NCBI GenBank assembly: GCA_017465825.1
Contig: JAFTVI010000006.1
Location: forward strand, 62,001-126,000
Reading direction: 5' to 3'
DNA: 64,000 bases
Source of the DNA: Clostridia bacterium
GTDB taxonomy: Bacteria; Bacillota; Clostridia; Oscillospirales; Acutalibacteraceae
A program made the translations under genes and the position numbers. The notes below the pieces were generated by a model. It had not been told where the DNA came from. It did no database searches and saw only the letters and a list, made by a program, of their open reading frames with translations. The number at the start of each line of letters is the position of its first letter. Positions within the stretch are counted from its first letter, which is position 1. Shown here one piece after another: positions 38,978 through 47,868 of this stretch.

Positions 38978-39170
38978 ATGTTACAAAAAAAGCATTACAG
39001 ATGAATGTACGGAGATTTCAAACAAAGATAAAAACTTGAAATAGTAAAGAGTTAATACTATCGCGATTATTGTTATTTACATACTCTCTGCTATTTTTAT
39101 ATACAAACAAATATCCTGTTTTTGCATATTGTATTTTCAATAAATAAACTTACTTGCTCACAAAACATTT

Positions 39171-42100
39171 TTATTCATCAATATCTTGCTTTAAGATTTG
39201 TTTGAGTTCATCATAAGCAACAATAGGAAAAGTTACTTTTTTATATCTTGATAAAAACAGTTTATTTGTTACCATATATGGAATAACTTTATATTCAGAA
39301 TTTTGAATTCCAAAAGAATCAAGTACTTTCGAATTATTATTTAATATATAATCAATTCTTCTCTGAAATTTCTCATCATCCTTATGCTGAAAGAAAAAGC
39401 TTTTCTGTTGCATCTGGTCTTCATATATAGATCCTACTTTTTGAATAACTTTGCTTTCAATAATCCATATTTCTTGTTTTTCTTTACTTATAGCAATAAC
39501 ATCATAATCTCCAAGTTCAGCAGGAAAATCGCCTTTCGGAAACCGACGCATAAATTCAAAATCTGTATATACAATATCAAAATTTAAATCACTAAACATC
39601 TTAGCAACATCTTGAACCATTTCATCTTCATATCGTTTTTTCCATTGTTTTAAGACCGATTTAAGTTTAGTTAATCCTATTTCATATGGTAAATACCAAT
39701 CTGTTATTCCGTTGGTCCATAATGTTATTAGATAATTAACTGCAACGGGAGAGAAAATTAGTTTTTTATCATTTACAATTATTGGCTTTACATCAAAACG
39801 ATTATCTCTTTTTTCGCGTTCCCAAATAGGAAGAATATCGTGTTTTTTACTATTAACGGTTTTGAGTAAAGAAGGATTGAGCGTTATAAAATTAATTACA
39901 TCATTTATCTTATATATATCTGCATCTTCTGCAAGATTCTTGTTGAATGCATATATTAGTTCGGACTTATCAACTGAAAACACATTTTGGTATATTTCTG
40001 TAGCAACACCATCTTGAATCAGACCTAATTGCATATAATCCAAAAGTAATATTAGCAATTGAAAATCTATATTGGTATCCTTATTAAATTCATCCATAGC
40101 TTTCTTAAAAAAGTCAGCATCATCATTATTGTTTTTGATGTGATAATCCGTTGTGTTATATTTTCTTAAAAGCATAGAATCGTGCTTCTCTTGTGCATCT
40201 TCCTTGAATATTGTATCTACTCGATATTCAGAATCAACAGAAATGTACAAGTCCAAATCTGTATAGTGGCAAGTATCGGCATTGTCTTGCAAAACTACAA
40301 GCCAATTTGCAAATGCAAGCAAGAATTCAAAATCTTCCTTTGAACTAATCTGTGCATTTTCAATATGTTCAATCACAAGATTGGTTTCCAAAAAATATTT
40401 TGCAGTTTCAGCATTTCTTCTATACTCTTCCCGGATAACTCTTGTTTTCTGTTCAAAATCTAACTGAACATCGTTATCCAAATCTTTAAAAGCCAAATAT
40501 CGTTTGAAATTAAGAATAACACCATTTTGTTGAACGGCATAATAATTAAGAATTCGTTTATGCAGATCAAATTTATCAAAAGACGATACATACTTTTCAA
40601 ATACTTTAACTACAGATAACTGCATATTTCTAATGATAGAATTTGCATCATTTCCATAATATTCCCCTGGTTCAGCACCAGATTCAAAGCAAACTTTTGC
40701 AATCTCCTTTCTTGCTTTGGTATAGCTTATTGCAGAAATCTTTGTATCAAGAGACATATCAGAAAAATAATATTCCTGCTCTGTATGGAACACTCCAACT
40801 GTTTTCTTGAGTTGGGCATCATCAAACAATCTTTCTTCCAATATTTTAAATTCTTCAGAGGCATATTTGCATAATGGGCTCAACAATTCTTTTAAATATA
40901 CATTTTCAGTTTCACGGTTTGTTGCATTTTGTATTGCATTTAAAAGAATTTCAGGATTGCAGGCATAGCGAATTACTATAAAATCTTTTTCTACCAACTC
41001 ATCACTAAAAACAAGTTTTCTAGAACTATCACAAAGAAATGAGTTGGAATGTTTTTTTTGAGCATAATTCCATGGCATATACAATAATTGTAATGTTTTA
41101 TTTTTTACTATTGGAATATTGCTTATCAACTCTTTGTATCTTAAGAACAATCTTTGATTAAGCTCGTCCATGATATTTAATGCTGTGTGTGCATCCGGAG
41201 AAAAGTCTTCTTTAACAAAAAATTCCACATTTTTAGCAAAGAATACAGTTAGATCTGGTGTTAAATTCTTAACTTCTCCGCCGAAACCGTAGCAACCTTT
41301 ATGAAAAAATCTATTATAACCCAAATCGGCTTTCTCTGTTTTCCAATTTAACGGATCACAGAAAAGGGACTGATTATTTCGAGGGAAGTCACATAATATA
41401 TCTCTAAAATAAGAATAGGTATAATCTTCGGTTTCATTATAGTCAATTGACATAAAGTCATATTTGATTGCTCCTGAGGCAATATTATTATTGGAATTTT
41501 TCCATGTAAAAAAGAGATTACTTTTTCCACCAAAAGAAAAAATTTTTGCTTTTTCTTGTTTGTGATATTTAATAAACTCTGCAACTTCATCAAGGCTATC
41601 AGAAAAACCTAACATATATATTAAATCCAGTGAAGTGCAATTAAATTCATCATCATATTCACCAAAACCAAGATTATATGAAGATATATCTGTAAAAGAA
41701 TCAACCAACATAAAGATTATGTCTTGATTTGATTCAATATCAATACCTAAAGCACCATCTATCTCTTTTCGGTAATAGCGTTCGACTAAACGCAACCCAC
41801 CTTTTCGATTGTACTCATTAACAGTACTGATTAAGGTATCTATTTGTTTATCGTTTTCAAATGAATCTTTATTAACCGCAATAAGTAAATTTTCCTTTGT
41901 TTTACAAATAAAAAAGAATCCATTTTCTATAATATTAACATTAGTTTCTTTATCAATCATCACCGGATTTATCAATACTCTATTTGGGGTATCGGGAGAA
42001 AAATTATAAGAGTTTTCAACAAGTGAATGAATTGTAAACGCAATATGTTCGTCAATTTCTTCTTCGGTAGCATTGTGAAGTAAAATTTTATAATAATCAA

Positions 42101-42890
42101 TCAAAAGAGAAGAATTGAATAATGGATAAAAATCTGAATCATTTTTCACAAAATGTCTTGATTCAATCGGTGCTTGATATCCCATTATTCCAGATACAGC
42201 TTTAATCTGTTGCTGAAAACACACATTATCAAATAATCGATTAACACTATCCCAAAATTCTTTTGACGGTAATTCATATTTTATTATATAATCCGGATTC
42301 CGAAGATTTGTATCTTTTGTAAAATCTATAATACTCTTTATATATTCCAGAAAAATGATGAGTTCTTCATCACGTTTGCATACTGATGCCAATGATTGCA
42401 TGAACCGCATTGCTGCATATACCTGAGTATGTCCTGTTCCAGTAATAATTGGATATGTCTTGCCTTTATGATTGATAAAAACTTCACCAAAATCATCAAT
42501 AGTATAATCCTCAGATGGTGTAATTTTGACATAATCAGACACTTCGTTAAAGAAAGTTTTTAAATCTTCATAGCTTTGTATAGTTTTTTTACCAAAACCA
42601 TTTGTGTGTGTCAACGCAAGATTTAGCGATAATCCTTGTGCCAAAGCAGAACGATTGCATCTCCACAAATTTAAGCAGAATACAGCTCTTATGACATCGG
42701 AGAGTTTATATTTTTTTATTATACTGTAAATATTTTTTGCATTAGACTCGATATGACTATAATCCGATGATACTCCTTTTTGAAAACTCACATCTAAATT
42801 TAATTGCTTATTTTCATCTTTATTTAAACAACATTTCTTGTATTTTTTTCCACTGCCGCACGGACACGGTGCGTTTCTTTTTATCTTCAT
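39171..42890 (-). CDS. Very large SEC-C protein with C-terminal PD-(D/E)xK nuclease-like domain
   Basis: About 1,239 residues. Residues 1-22 are a SEC-C zinc motif (APCPCGSGKKYKKCC). The central 1,000 residues match no family I recognise; they are mixed alpha/beta without membrane segments. Near residues 1125-1150, GDYDVIAISKEKQEIWII followed by ESK fits the D-(x)n-ExK active site of restriction-endonuclease-like folds, followed by DQMQQKSFFFQHKD. The start at 42890 is preferred (GGATG upstream); a TTG at 42908 is possible. It is alone, with a promoter at 42924-42951, lower G+C than the housekeeping genes, and a transposase remnant just upstream. A defence or DNA-processing role is inference. 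Confidence 0.7.
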   Translation of the reverse strand: MKIKRNAPCPCGSGKKYKKCCLNKDENKQLNLDVSFQKGVSSDYSHIESNAKNIYSIIKKYKLSDVIRAVFCLNLWRCNRSALAQGLSLNLALTHTNGFGKKTIQSYEDLKTFFNEVSDYVKITPSEDYTIDDFGEVFINHKGKTYPIITGTGHTQVYAAMRFMQSLASVCKRDEELIIFLEYIKSIIDFTKDTNLRNPDYIIKYELPSKEFWDSVNRLFDNVCFQQQIKAVSGIMGYQAPIESRHFVKNDSDFYPLFNSSLLIDYYKILLHNATEEEIDEHIAFTIHSLVENSYNFSPDTPNRVLINPVMIDKETNVNIIENGFFFICKTKENLLIAVNKDSFENDKQIDTLISTVNEYNRKGGLRLVERYYRKEIDGALGIDIESNQDIIFMLVDSFTDISSYNLGFGEYDDEFNCTSLDLIYMLGFSDSLDEVAEFIKYHKQEKAKIFSFGGKSNLFFTWKNSNNNIASGAIKYDFMSIDYNETEDYTYSYFRDILCDFPRNNQSLFCDPLNWKTEKADLGYNRFFHKGCYGFGGEVKNLTPDLTVFFAKNVEFFVKEDFSPDAHTALNIMDELNQRLFLRYKELISNIPIVKNKTLQLLYMPWNYAQKKHSNSFLCDSSRKLVFSDELVEKDFIVIRYACNPEILLNAIQNATNRETENVYLKELLSPLCKYASEEFKILEERLFDDAQLKKTVGVFHTEQEYYFSDMSLDTKISAISYTKARKEIAKVCFESGAEPGEYYGNDANSIIRNMQLSVVKVFEKYVSSFDKFDLHKRILNYYAVQQNGVILNFKRYLAFKDLDNDVQLDFEQKTRVIREEYRRNAETAKYFLETNLVIEHIENAQISSKEDFEFLLAFANWLVVLQDNADTCHYTDLDLYISVDSEYRVDTIFKEDAQEKHDSMLLRKYNTTDYHIKNNNDDADFFKKAMDEFNKDTNIDFQLLILLLDYMQLGLIQDGVATEIYQNVFSVDKSELIYAFNKNLAEDADIYKINDVINFITLNPSLLKTVNSKKHDILPIWEREKRDNRFDVKPIIVNDKKLIFSPVAVNYLITLWTNGITDWYLPYEIGLTKLKSVLKQWKKRYEDEMVQDVAKMFSDLNFDIVYTDFEFMRRFPKGDFPAELGDYDVIAISKEKQEIWIIESKVIQKVGSIYEDQMQQKSFFFQHKDDEKFQRRIDYILNNNSKVLDSFGIQNSEYKVIPYMVTNKLFLSRYKKVTFPIVAYDELKQILKQDIDE

Positions 42891-42923
42891 AATATTCACA
42901 TCCAACAAAAGTATTTCTCTAAT

Positions 42924-42951
42924 ATTATATAATAAAACAATGCAAAATCAA
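42924..42951 (-). promoter_or_regulatory. Promoter of the SEC-C nuclease-like gene
   Basis: Minus strand TTGATT (42951-42946), 16 bases, TATAAT (42929-42924). Confidence 0.6.
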
Positions 42952-42981
42952 AGCCCTTTATAAGTTTATATTTATTGTTCT

Positions 42982-43134
42982 AAAAACCAAGTTACCCTTC
43001 TTCGCATGAACAGAAGCATACAGGCAGAAGGTGCTTTTGGTATAATCAAGTGTAATAGAGACTACAAAAGAGCACGCAGAAGAGGCTTGAAAGGCGTAAT
43101 TTTTGAACTTTTGCTAATTTCTTGCGGGATTTAA
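42982..43134 (+). pseudogene. C-terminal remnant of an IS1182-type transposase
   Basis: The translated piece LRMNRSIQAEGAFGIIKCN, then RARRRGLKGV and ELLLISCG, matches the last part of DDE transposases of the IS1182 group (usual form MNRSIQxEGxFGxxK...RRGxxxVxxEL). It carries the final catalytic glutamate region but no N-terminal part. A stop follows at 43134. It marks past insertion beside the SEC-C gene. Confidence 0.75.
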
Positions 43135-43279
43135 TCTTCATAAATATCATAAAAAAACAAATCAGGAAACTTGCCGCCTGATAAAATTAAAAAGTTTCAA
43201 TACAACTGACGAAAATCTTCATCGGTCTTGTTTGTGCACATAAAATTTCTGATTTTTGTGCCATTTGACCGTTTTTTAC

Positions 43280-43328
43280 TCAAAAAAATTTATCCGAGAC
43301 TCATTTTCTGTGAATCTCGGATTTTTTT
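43280..43328. terminator. Terminator after the dockerin/inhibitor-like gene
   Basis: Stem ATCCGAGA/TCTCGGAT (43292-43299 and 43315-43322) with A/T runs on both sides; serves the minus-strand unit. Confidence 0.75.
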
Positions 43329-43370
43329 ACAGTCCCTTATTCTTTATTTGTTTTTACTTTTTCGTTCTTT

Positions 43371-44300
43371 TTATACTACAATTATATCTAAATAGAACTC
43401 ATTTATTACGGTTGATTCATTTGTTGCAACAAGTTCAAAATGCACCTGATATTCACCTGCTTTATTTCCTGTAAATGTAAAGACCTGTTCAATTGGTGCA
43501 CCATCAGCAGGAGTATCATTATTTATAGTTCTTTCTGTTACTGTTACACCTGCGGCAGGAACAACAGTACATTTCCAATTATATCTGCCACTTCCTGCGT
43601 TTTTTAATCCATCAACAATGAACTGCTCTCCTTGAGAAATATTAACAACTTCTGCATTAACAAGGATATTTACCTGAAATTCATCAACAACATTTTCTTG
43701 CTTTGAATCAGCCAGTTTTAGTGTAACAGTATATTTACCCGGTTTCTCAGGAGTAAAAACAAAGAAAGTTTTTGCAGATGCACCGTCTACTCCTTCCGGA
43801 GTATCAATGCTTTCCTGAGTAACAGACAAGCCTTCATAATCAATTTCGCACTGCCAGTAATACTGTCCACTGCCGGAGCCATTTAATGGACCAATAATAA
43901 AGCCCCAATCTGCGGTGGTTTCAACAGTCATATTTTCTGAAGCATCAAGACCTGCAGAAATTCTTAAAATCTTTCTTGCATCTGCACTTGTGATGCCTGA
44001 TTTATTATTCACATCTGCAGCATCAATTTGAGGTTCTGTCAGTTCTTCAAGCTGTGCTGCAGCACGAAGACAAAGACGAGCATCTGCAGCAGTAATTGTG
44101 CCGTCACCATTAATGTCACCTTTACGCTGAGTTGTTAATGCGTAAAGTGTGTTTATGTTCATATTTTCCAAATAGGATTCCCATGTATCCCATATCAGAC
44201 CTGTTGAAGGAAGATTATCTTCTGCCATTACCGGAACTGCACATAAAACAGCAATGGTTAATGATAATACCAAACAACTCAACTTTTTAATTTTTTTCAT
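43371..44300 (-). CDS. Secreted dockerin protein with two chagasin-like repeats
   Basis: 309 residues: signal peptide to about 26, the short motif STGLIWDTW, a type I dockerin (about 60-118; GDINGDGTITAADARLCLRA and DVNNKSGITSADARKILR), then two related repeats of about 90 residues. Each repeat has GSG(Q/R)YxWxC, a turn with DGA and FVFTPEKPGKYTV or VFTFTGNKAGEYQV. This resembles chagasin (I42) cysteine-peptidase inhibitors, whose loops are NPTTGxxW, GxGG and RPW; the loops are not identical, so this is a candidate only. It lies 40 bases after a C1A cysteine-peptidase gene on the same strand, which supports an inhibitor role. The dockerin implies docking to a cohesin partner. Confidence 0.7.
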   Translation of the reverse strand: MKKIKKLSCLVLSLTIAVLCAVPVMAEDNLPSTGLIWDTWESYLENMNINTLYALTTQRKGDINGDGTITAADARLCLRAAAQLEELTEPQIDAADVNNKSGITSADARKILRISAGLDASENMTVETTADWGFIIGPLNGSGSGQYYWQCEIDYEGLSVTQESIDTPEGVDGASAKTFFVFTPEKPGKYTVTLKLADSKQENVVDEFQVNILVNAEVVNISQGEQFIVDGLKNAGSGRYNWKCTVVPAAGVTVTERTINNDTPADGAPIEQVFTFTGNKAGEYQVHFELVATNESTVINEFYLDIIVV

Positions 44301-44340
44301 AGTAACCCTCTTTCAAAAAATACAGGAATATTGTTTCTAG

Positions 44341-45402
44341 TTATTCATATAACGGAAGCTTAGCAATCAATTCTGAAGAATACTGCAAAACAGCTCTGGA
44401 ATCAGCAGCAGTGATTGTTGCATTACCATCTACATCTGAAAGAACATACTGCATAGTTGTAGGTGTTTCTAATGATGAACTGAATCGCAGAATTAATCTT
44501 GAATCTGCGGCAGTTATTTCACCGTCACCTGTAACATCGCCCATAAGATAAGAATCTGATGTTTTTTTGTTTAAAACATAACCGCATGCAGCACCATGAT
44601 GATTTACAGTTTTATTGTTTACTAAGTCGTAAGATATCCAGCCGTAACCGTTAAGTCCCCAACCTGTTCCCCAAGAGTTAATAAACTTAAAGGCTCCCTT
44701 ATTGTCATCATATCCGATAAGACATATTGCATGACCATTATTTGTTGAACCGGAAAATGTATCGTAAACTTGATTTGAACTGCTTATGTTATATAAATCA
44801 TTATAAGCCTTTACGCCAATAACAACACCGTCACCCTGAGAAAGTCGTCTTTTAATATTGTTTAAACCTTTGATTTTATTCCAGCTCTGTGCTTTATAAA
44901 GTGACGCGGCAGCTCTCTGTATTGATGTGGGTTGGGTTGTATAATTTGAAGCACTGTAATTAAAATAGTTTAATGAACATACACCCTGATTAACGACAAG
45001 ATTCATGGCTTCACTAATTGTTGAGCCGGAATCGACACCACCATTTATCTGATTGTAGATGTATGCGGGACTGAAAAGATGAGCATTTGAAGTTTTTGAC
45101 CAACCACGCTTTGTTATTTCCTGTGATGATTTTAATGCATATCCAACTGCCCATGCAACACAGCTACCCTGACTTCCCTGATTTCCCGGCGTAGGAAATT
45201 TTGAAGTAAGGTCAACTGAACTTGGAAGTGATGCTGTATCTACCGGTCCATTATCGACTTCTTTATCAAGTGCATCATAATCATCCCATATCAATCCAGT
45301 AGCATATTGAGTGGTTGCTGCCATCGATGAAATTGACAAAACACCAAACAATGAAGTGATTGCTAACAGAATACTTATAATTTTTTTACATGTTTTTTTC
45401 AT
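44341..45402 (-). CDS. Secreted C1A cysteine peptidase with C-terminal dockerin
   Basis: 353 residues: signal peptide to about 28, the motif ATGLIWDDYDAL, then a papain-type domain. Catalytic cysteine in NQGSQGSCVAWAVGYAL (about residue 81), histidine in GHAICLIGYDD, asparagine in FINSWGTGWGLNGYGW. Residues about 290-348 are a type I dockerin (GDVTGDGEITAADSRLILRF, then DVDGNATITAADSRAVLQ). There is no long pro-region. It shares the TGLIWD motif with the neighbouring inhibitor-like protein. AAGGAG lies before the ATG. The upstream region holds a 24-codon frame and candidate LytTR repeats. Confidence 0.85.
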   Translation of the reverse strand: MKKTCKKIISILLAITSLFGVLSISSMAATTQYATGLIWDDYDALDKEVDNGPVDTASLPSSVDLTSKFPTPGNQGSQGSCVAWAVGYALKSSQEITKRGWSKTSNAHLFSPAYIYNQINGGVDSGSTISEAMNLVVNQGVCSLNYFNYSASNYTTQPTSIQRAAASLYKAQSWNKIKGLNNIKRRLSQGDGVVIGVKAYNDLYNISSSNQVYDTFSGSTNNGHAICLIGYDDNKGAFKFINSWGTGWGLNGYGWISYDLVNNKTVNHHGAACGYVLNKKTSDSYLMGDVTGDGEITAADSRLILRFSSSLETPTTMQYVLSDVDGNATITAADSRAVLQYSSELIAKLPLYE

Positions 45403-45456
45403 TATTGTAATCTCCTTCGTATTTATTGCTTTTATTATTTTGCTGATGTAGTATTC

Positions 45457-45531
45457 TTACAGTAAGTATTTCTGTGATGGTTTTCTAAATCTTTTATCCT
45501 GTATAAATATTATATGCTTATTAAAATTCAT
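45457..45531 (-). CDS. 24-residue peptide frame upstream of the peptidase gene
   Basis: An ATG at 45531 preceded 7 bases away by AAGGAGGTGG, an ideal ribosome site. The peptide begins MNFNKHIIFIQDKRF, is basic and has no signal peptide. It ends 55 bases before the peptidase gene. It could be a leader peptide tuning the peptidase operon or a small protein. No family recognised. Confidence 0.4.
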   Translation of the reverse strand: MNFNKHIIFIQDKRFRKPSQKYLL

Positions 45532-45699
45532 TGGTACCACCTCCTTACAAAAATAATGTTAGCAGAATATGACTGTATTATGTAAGTTTTTGATTAAACG
45601 ACAGTTTATTTTGTTCGAGTGGTAAAATTATCTATATTTAACAAAAAAATTTGCATAGCATCTGTAAAATGAAACAGATAACTGATGCAAATTTTCAAT

Positions 45700-45724
45700 G
45701 ATTAAATTGACATAAATTTAATCA
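45700..45724 (-). terminator. AT-rich hairpin at the end of agrD
   Basis: TGATTAAAT/ATTTAATCA inverted repeat (9 bp, 7-base loop) overlapping the agrD stop; a weak terminator at best. Confidence 0.4.
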
Positions 45725-45841
45725 TTTTCTGATTTTTGCAGGAACTTTTGGCTCGTAGGTAATACCTACAGAAGCTGTACCAGCACCAAAATCTGCAATT
45801 AATTTTACAACCTTTGCAATAGCTGACTTAATCGTATTCAA
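45722..45841 (-). CDS. agrD: AgrD-type autoinducer precursor with serine in the ring position
   Basis: 39 residues from a TTG start with AGGAGG 8 bases upstream, overlapping the 3' end of agrB by 14 bases. N-terminal amphipathic helix (residues 1 to about 17), then GAGTASVGITYEPKVP and a basic tail. Aligned with Listeria AgrD (KAC-FMFV-YEPKSP), the ring would be S24-V-G-I-T28 and the cut-site tail Y-E-P-K-V-P. The usual cysteine is serine, so the product should be a lactone, as known for the Staphylococcus intermedius group. There is no cysteine in the peptide. The exact N-terminal trim cannot be told. Confidence 0.85.
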   Translation of the reverse strand: MNTIKSAIAKVVKLIADFGAGTASVGITYEPKVPAKIRK

Positions 45842-46427
45842 TATTTTTTCCTCCTTTACATTTAAATATTTCTGTCAATATCATTAATGCCACCAAAAAG
45901 AAGCATATTGAACCGTTAATATAAATATTTGCAACATCTGTGAACAAAAATAATAAAAACAATACCATGCTATATGTTAATGAGATGATTCGAGAAACTG
46001 ATTTATTTTTTCTGTTTGTTTTTTCAGAACAAGGATGATTTTCATTCTTTACAGGTGCAAAAATCCAAATTACTACTGTTGAGAATAGATTTATAATCGG
46101 AATAATAAATTTAAAATTTGTGATTATAATCAATTCGGTAATACCGACAATCATAAGAAAAGACAAATTTGTTACAATAAAACACTTGGCAAAAGTTTTA
46201 GCATGATATCCGCCGCAAAACAATCTGAGAACAAAGAAGAACAGTAAAAAACATAAAGCATAGCTTAATCGTTTTATACAAGTAGATATTAATAATATTG
46301 ATGTTAATGAAGAAATGGTAGAAAACAATAACTGAAATCCGTAAATGTATAACGCCTTGTCATCATCAGACAACGGATTGTTTTTTGTAAGCCATTTTAC
46401 GCAATATTCGGAACAAGTGAGCAACAT
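45828..46427 (-). CDS. agrB: AgrB-type membrane peptidase
   Basis: 199 residues with five or six membrane helices. Catalytic histidine and cysteine sit in RLFCGGYHAKTFAKC, the AgrB signature (GGxHA then C). It cuts the AgrD tail and joins the ring. The last codons contain the agrD ribosome site, so the two are tightly coupled. The ribosome site of agrB itself lies in a long hairpin (46428-46491). Confidence 0.93.
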   Translation of the reverse strand: MLLTCSEYCVKWLTKNNPLSDDDKALYIYGFQLLFSTISSLTSILLISTCIKRLSYALCFLLFFFVLRLFCGGYHAKTFAKCFIVTNLSFLMIVGITELIIITNFKFIIPIINLFSTVVIWIFAPVKNENHPCSEKTNRKNKSVSRIISLTYSMVLFLLFLFTDVANIYINGSICFFLVALMILTEIFKCKGGKNIEYD

Positions 46428-46491
46428 AAAAAACTCCTTTCAAACTTCTGTGACAATAATATCAATCACAGAGAGTTGAATGGAGTTTTTT
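46428..46491 (-). promoter_or_regulatory. Long hairpin masking the agrB ribosome binding site
   Basis: Arms of 26 bases (46428-46453 and 46466-46491) with a 12-base loop. Outer 10 bp AAAAAACTCC/GGAGTTTTTT, one mismatch, 5 bp, a 3x3 loop, then 7 bp. On the minus strand the AAAGGAG site of agrB is in the 3' arm, ending in six T right before ATG. It can act as an RNA switch or as an attenuator between agrC and agrB. Confidence 0.7.
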
Positions 46492-46515
46492 GTCTGAATG
46501 GTCGATTTTTATGTA

Positions 46516-47847
46516 TCAATCGTTGTTAATCAGCATAACAGAAGATATGAATTGACCGTCTTCATAGCTATTTTCTGATGTACCGTTATATTTCTCTGCA
46601 GTTTCACGGATAATTCTAATTCCAAAACCGTGCAAACCGTTAGCATTGTTTTTTGATGTAGTTAATTCATTGTTTTTGTTAAAAGGATTTTCTTTTACGG
46701 TGTTTTGAACTCTGAAAAGTACAAAAGATTCTTTTTGAGAAATATGTATTCTTATTTTTCGGTCATTTATAATGTCTATTTTTTCGCATGCTTCTATTGC
46801 ATTGTCGATCTGATTTGCAAGAATAGCACAAATATCAATTGACTCAATATTTAAGGGGGCTGTTAAAGAAATATTGTATTCAAATTTAATGTTTTTTTCT
46901 TTTGCTTCAGCTTCTTTACAATTTATTATTGAATCTATAATATCGCTGCCGCAGTGGCACAGTCTTGCGTATGAATAAGAAGATTCTAACAGATTTTGAG
47001 TGTATTCTTTAACCTTGGAATCTGCTTCTGACATACCGTTAATGGTTCTTAAATGGTTTTTAAAGTCATGTACCTGTTGACGGATAATTTCATGTGAATT
47101 GTGAATCTCACTATAGTTTTTCTCCAGCATCTGACTTGATAACTTCATCAGTTCAACAATTCTTTTTTCATTCTGATGCTTTGCGCTTATTGCAATTGCA
47201 AAAATGGTTGCAATCAATGACAGAACAATAAAAAATGTTGCAAATATAACTGCAATCTGAATAGTAAGCAAAGAATCAGTATATATAAAACCTGTTAGTA
47301 TGTTTATAACAATAAAGGATAAAAACGCAATTATCGATAAAACCACAAGATTCCTATTGTTCAACAGTCTTATTTTTGAATAAAGTTTTCTGCATAATAT
47401 GAACATTGCAGATTGCAAAATTTTGGCTGTTATGAGTAATATTAAACGTGGTGTTCCTGTTGTTAAAAGCAACGAGAATCCTTTTGAGATATCAATAGAA
47501 TTTCCAATAAGCATTATAAGACTGTATGTAAGTAAATAATCAACAGCAAACATAAAAAACCATGTAAGGATAGTTGATGTAATTTTCAACAAGAAATTTC
47601 CCGATGAAAGTACTGTAACAACTAAGAAAGTATAGACCAATCCAATGCTAATAGTAATAAATGAAAACGATTGTAATGTATTCAAAAATGTTACAAGAGT
47701 TGTTTCGATAACGGTAAAAAGAAGAAGTAATAAAACATATTTTTTACCAGCATATCGCTTCTGAGCCATACTGCTTGCAACAGAAATAACAATTGCACCT
47801 TCTATAAAAGTCGCAAACAATTCTATAAACTGATAAAACACATCCAT
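46516..47847 (-). CDS. agrC: AgrC-type sensor histidine kinase
   Basis: 443 residues. Residues 1 to about 220 form six or seven membrane helices, the peptide-sensing part. The phospho-acceptor region is QQVHDFKNHLRTING (about 257-270). The GHKL ATPase has ANQIDNAIEAC (N box) and NGLHGFGIRIIRETAEKY (G box). It belongs to the HPK10 class. It lies 21 bases after the agrA-type gene and should respond to the peptide made by AgrB from AgrD. Confidence 0.9.
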   Translation of the reverse strand: MDVFYQFIELFATFIEGAIVISVASSMAQKRYAGKKYVLLLLLFTVIETTLVTFLNTLQSFSFITISIGLVYTFLVVTVLSSGNFLLKITSTILTWFFMFAVDYLLTYSLIMLIGNSIDISKGFSLLLTTGTPRLILLITAKILQSAMFILCRKLYSKIRLLNNRNLVVLSIIAFLSFIVINILTGFIYTDSLLTIQIAVIFATFFIVLSLIATIFAIAISAKHQNEKRIVELMKLSSQMLEKNYSEIHNSHEIIRQQVHDFKNHLRTINGMSEADSKVKEYTQNLLESSYSYARLCHCGSDIIDSIINCKEAEAKEKNIKFEYNISLTAPLNIESIDICAILANQIDNAIEACEKIDIINDRKIRIHISQKESFVLFRVQNTVKENPFNKNNELTTSKNNANGLHGFGIRIIRETAEKYNGTSENSYEDGQFISSVMLINND

Positions 47848-47868
47848 TTTAAATCATTCCTTCATTTT

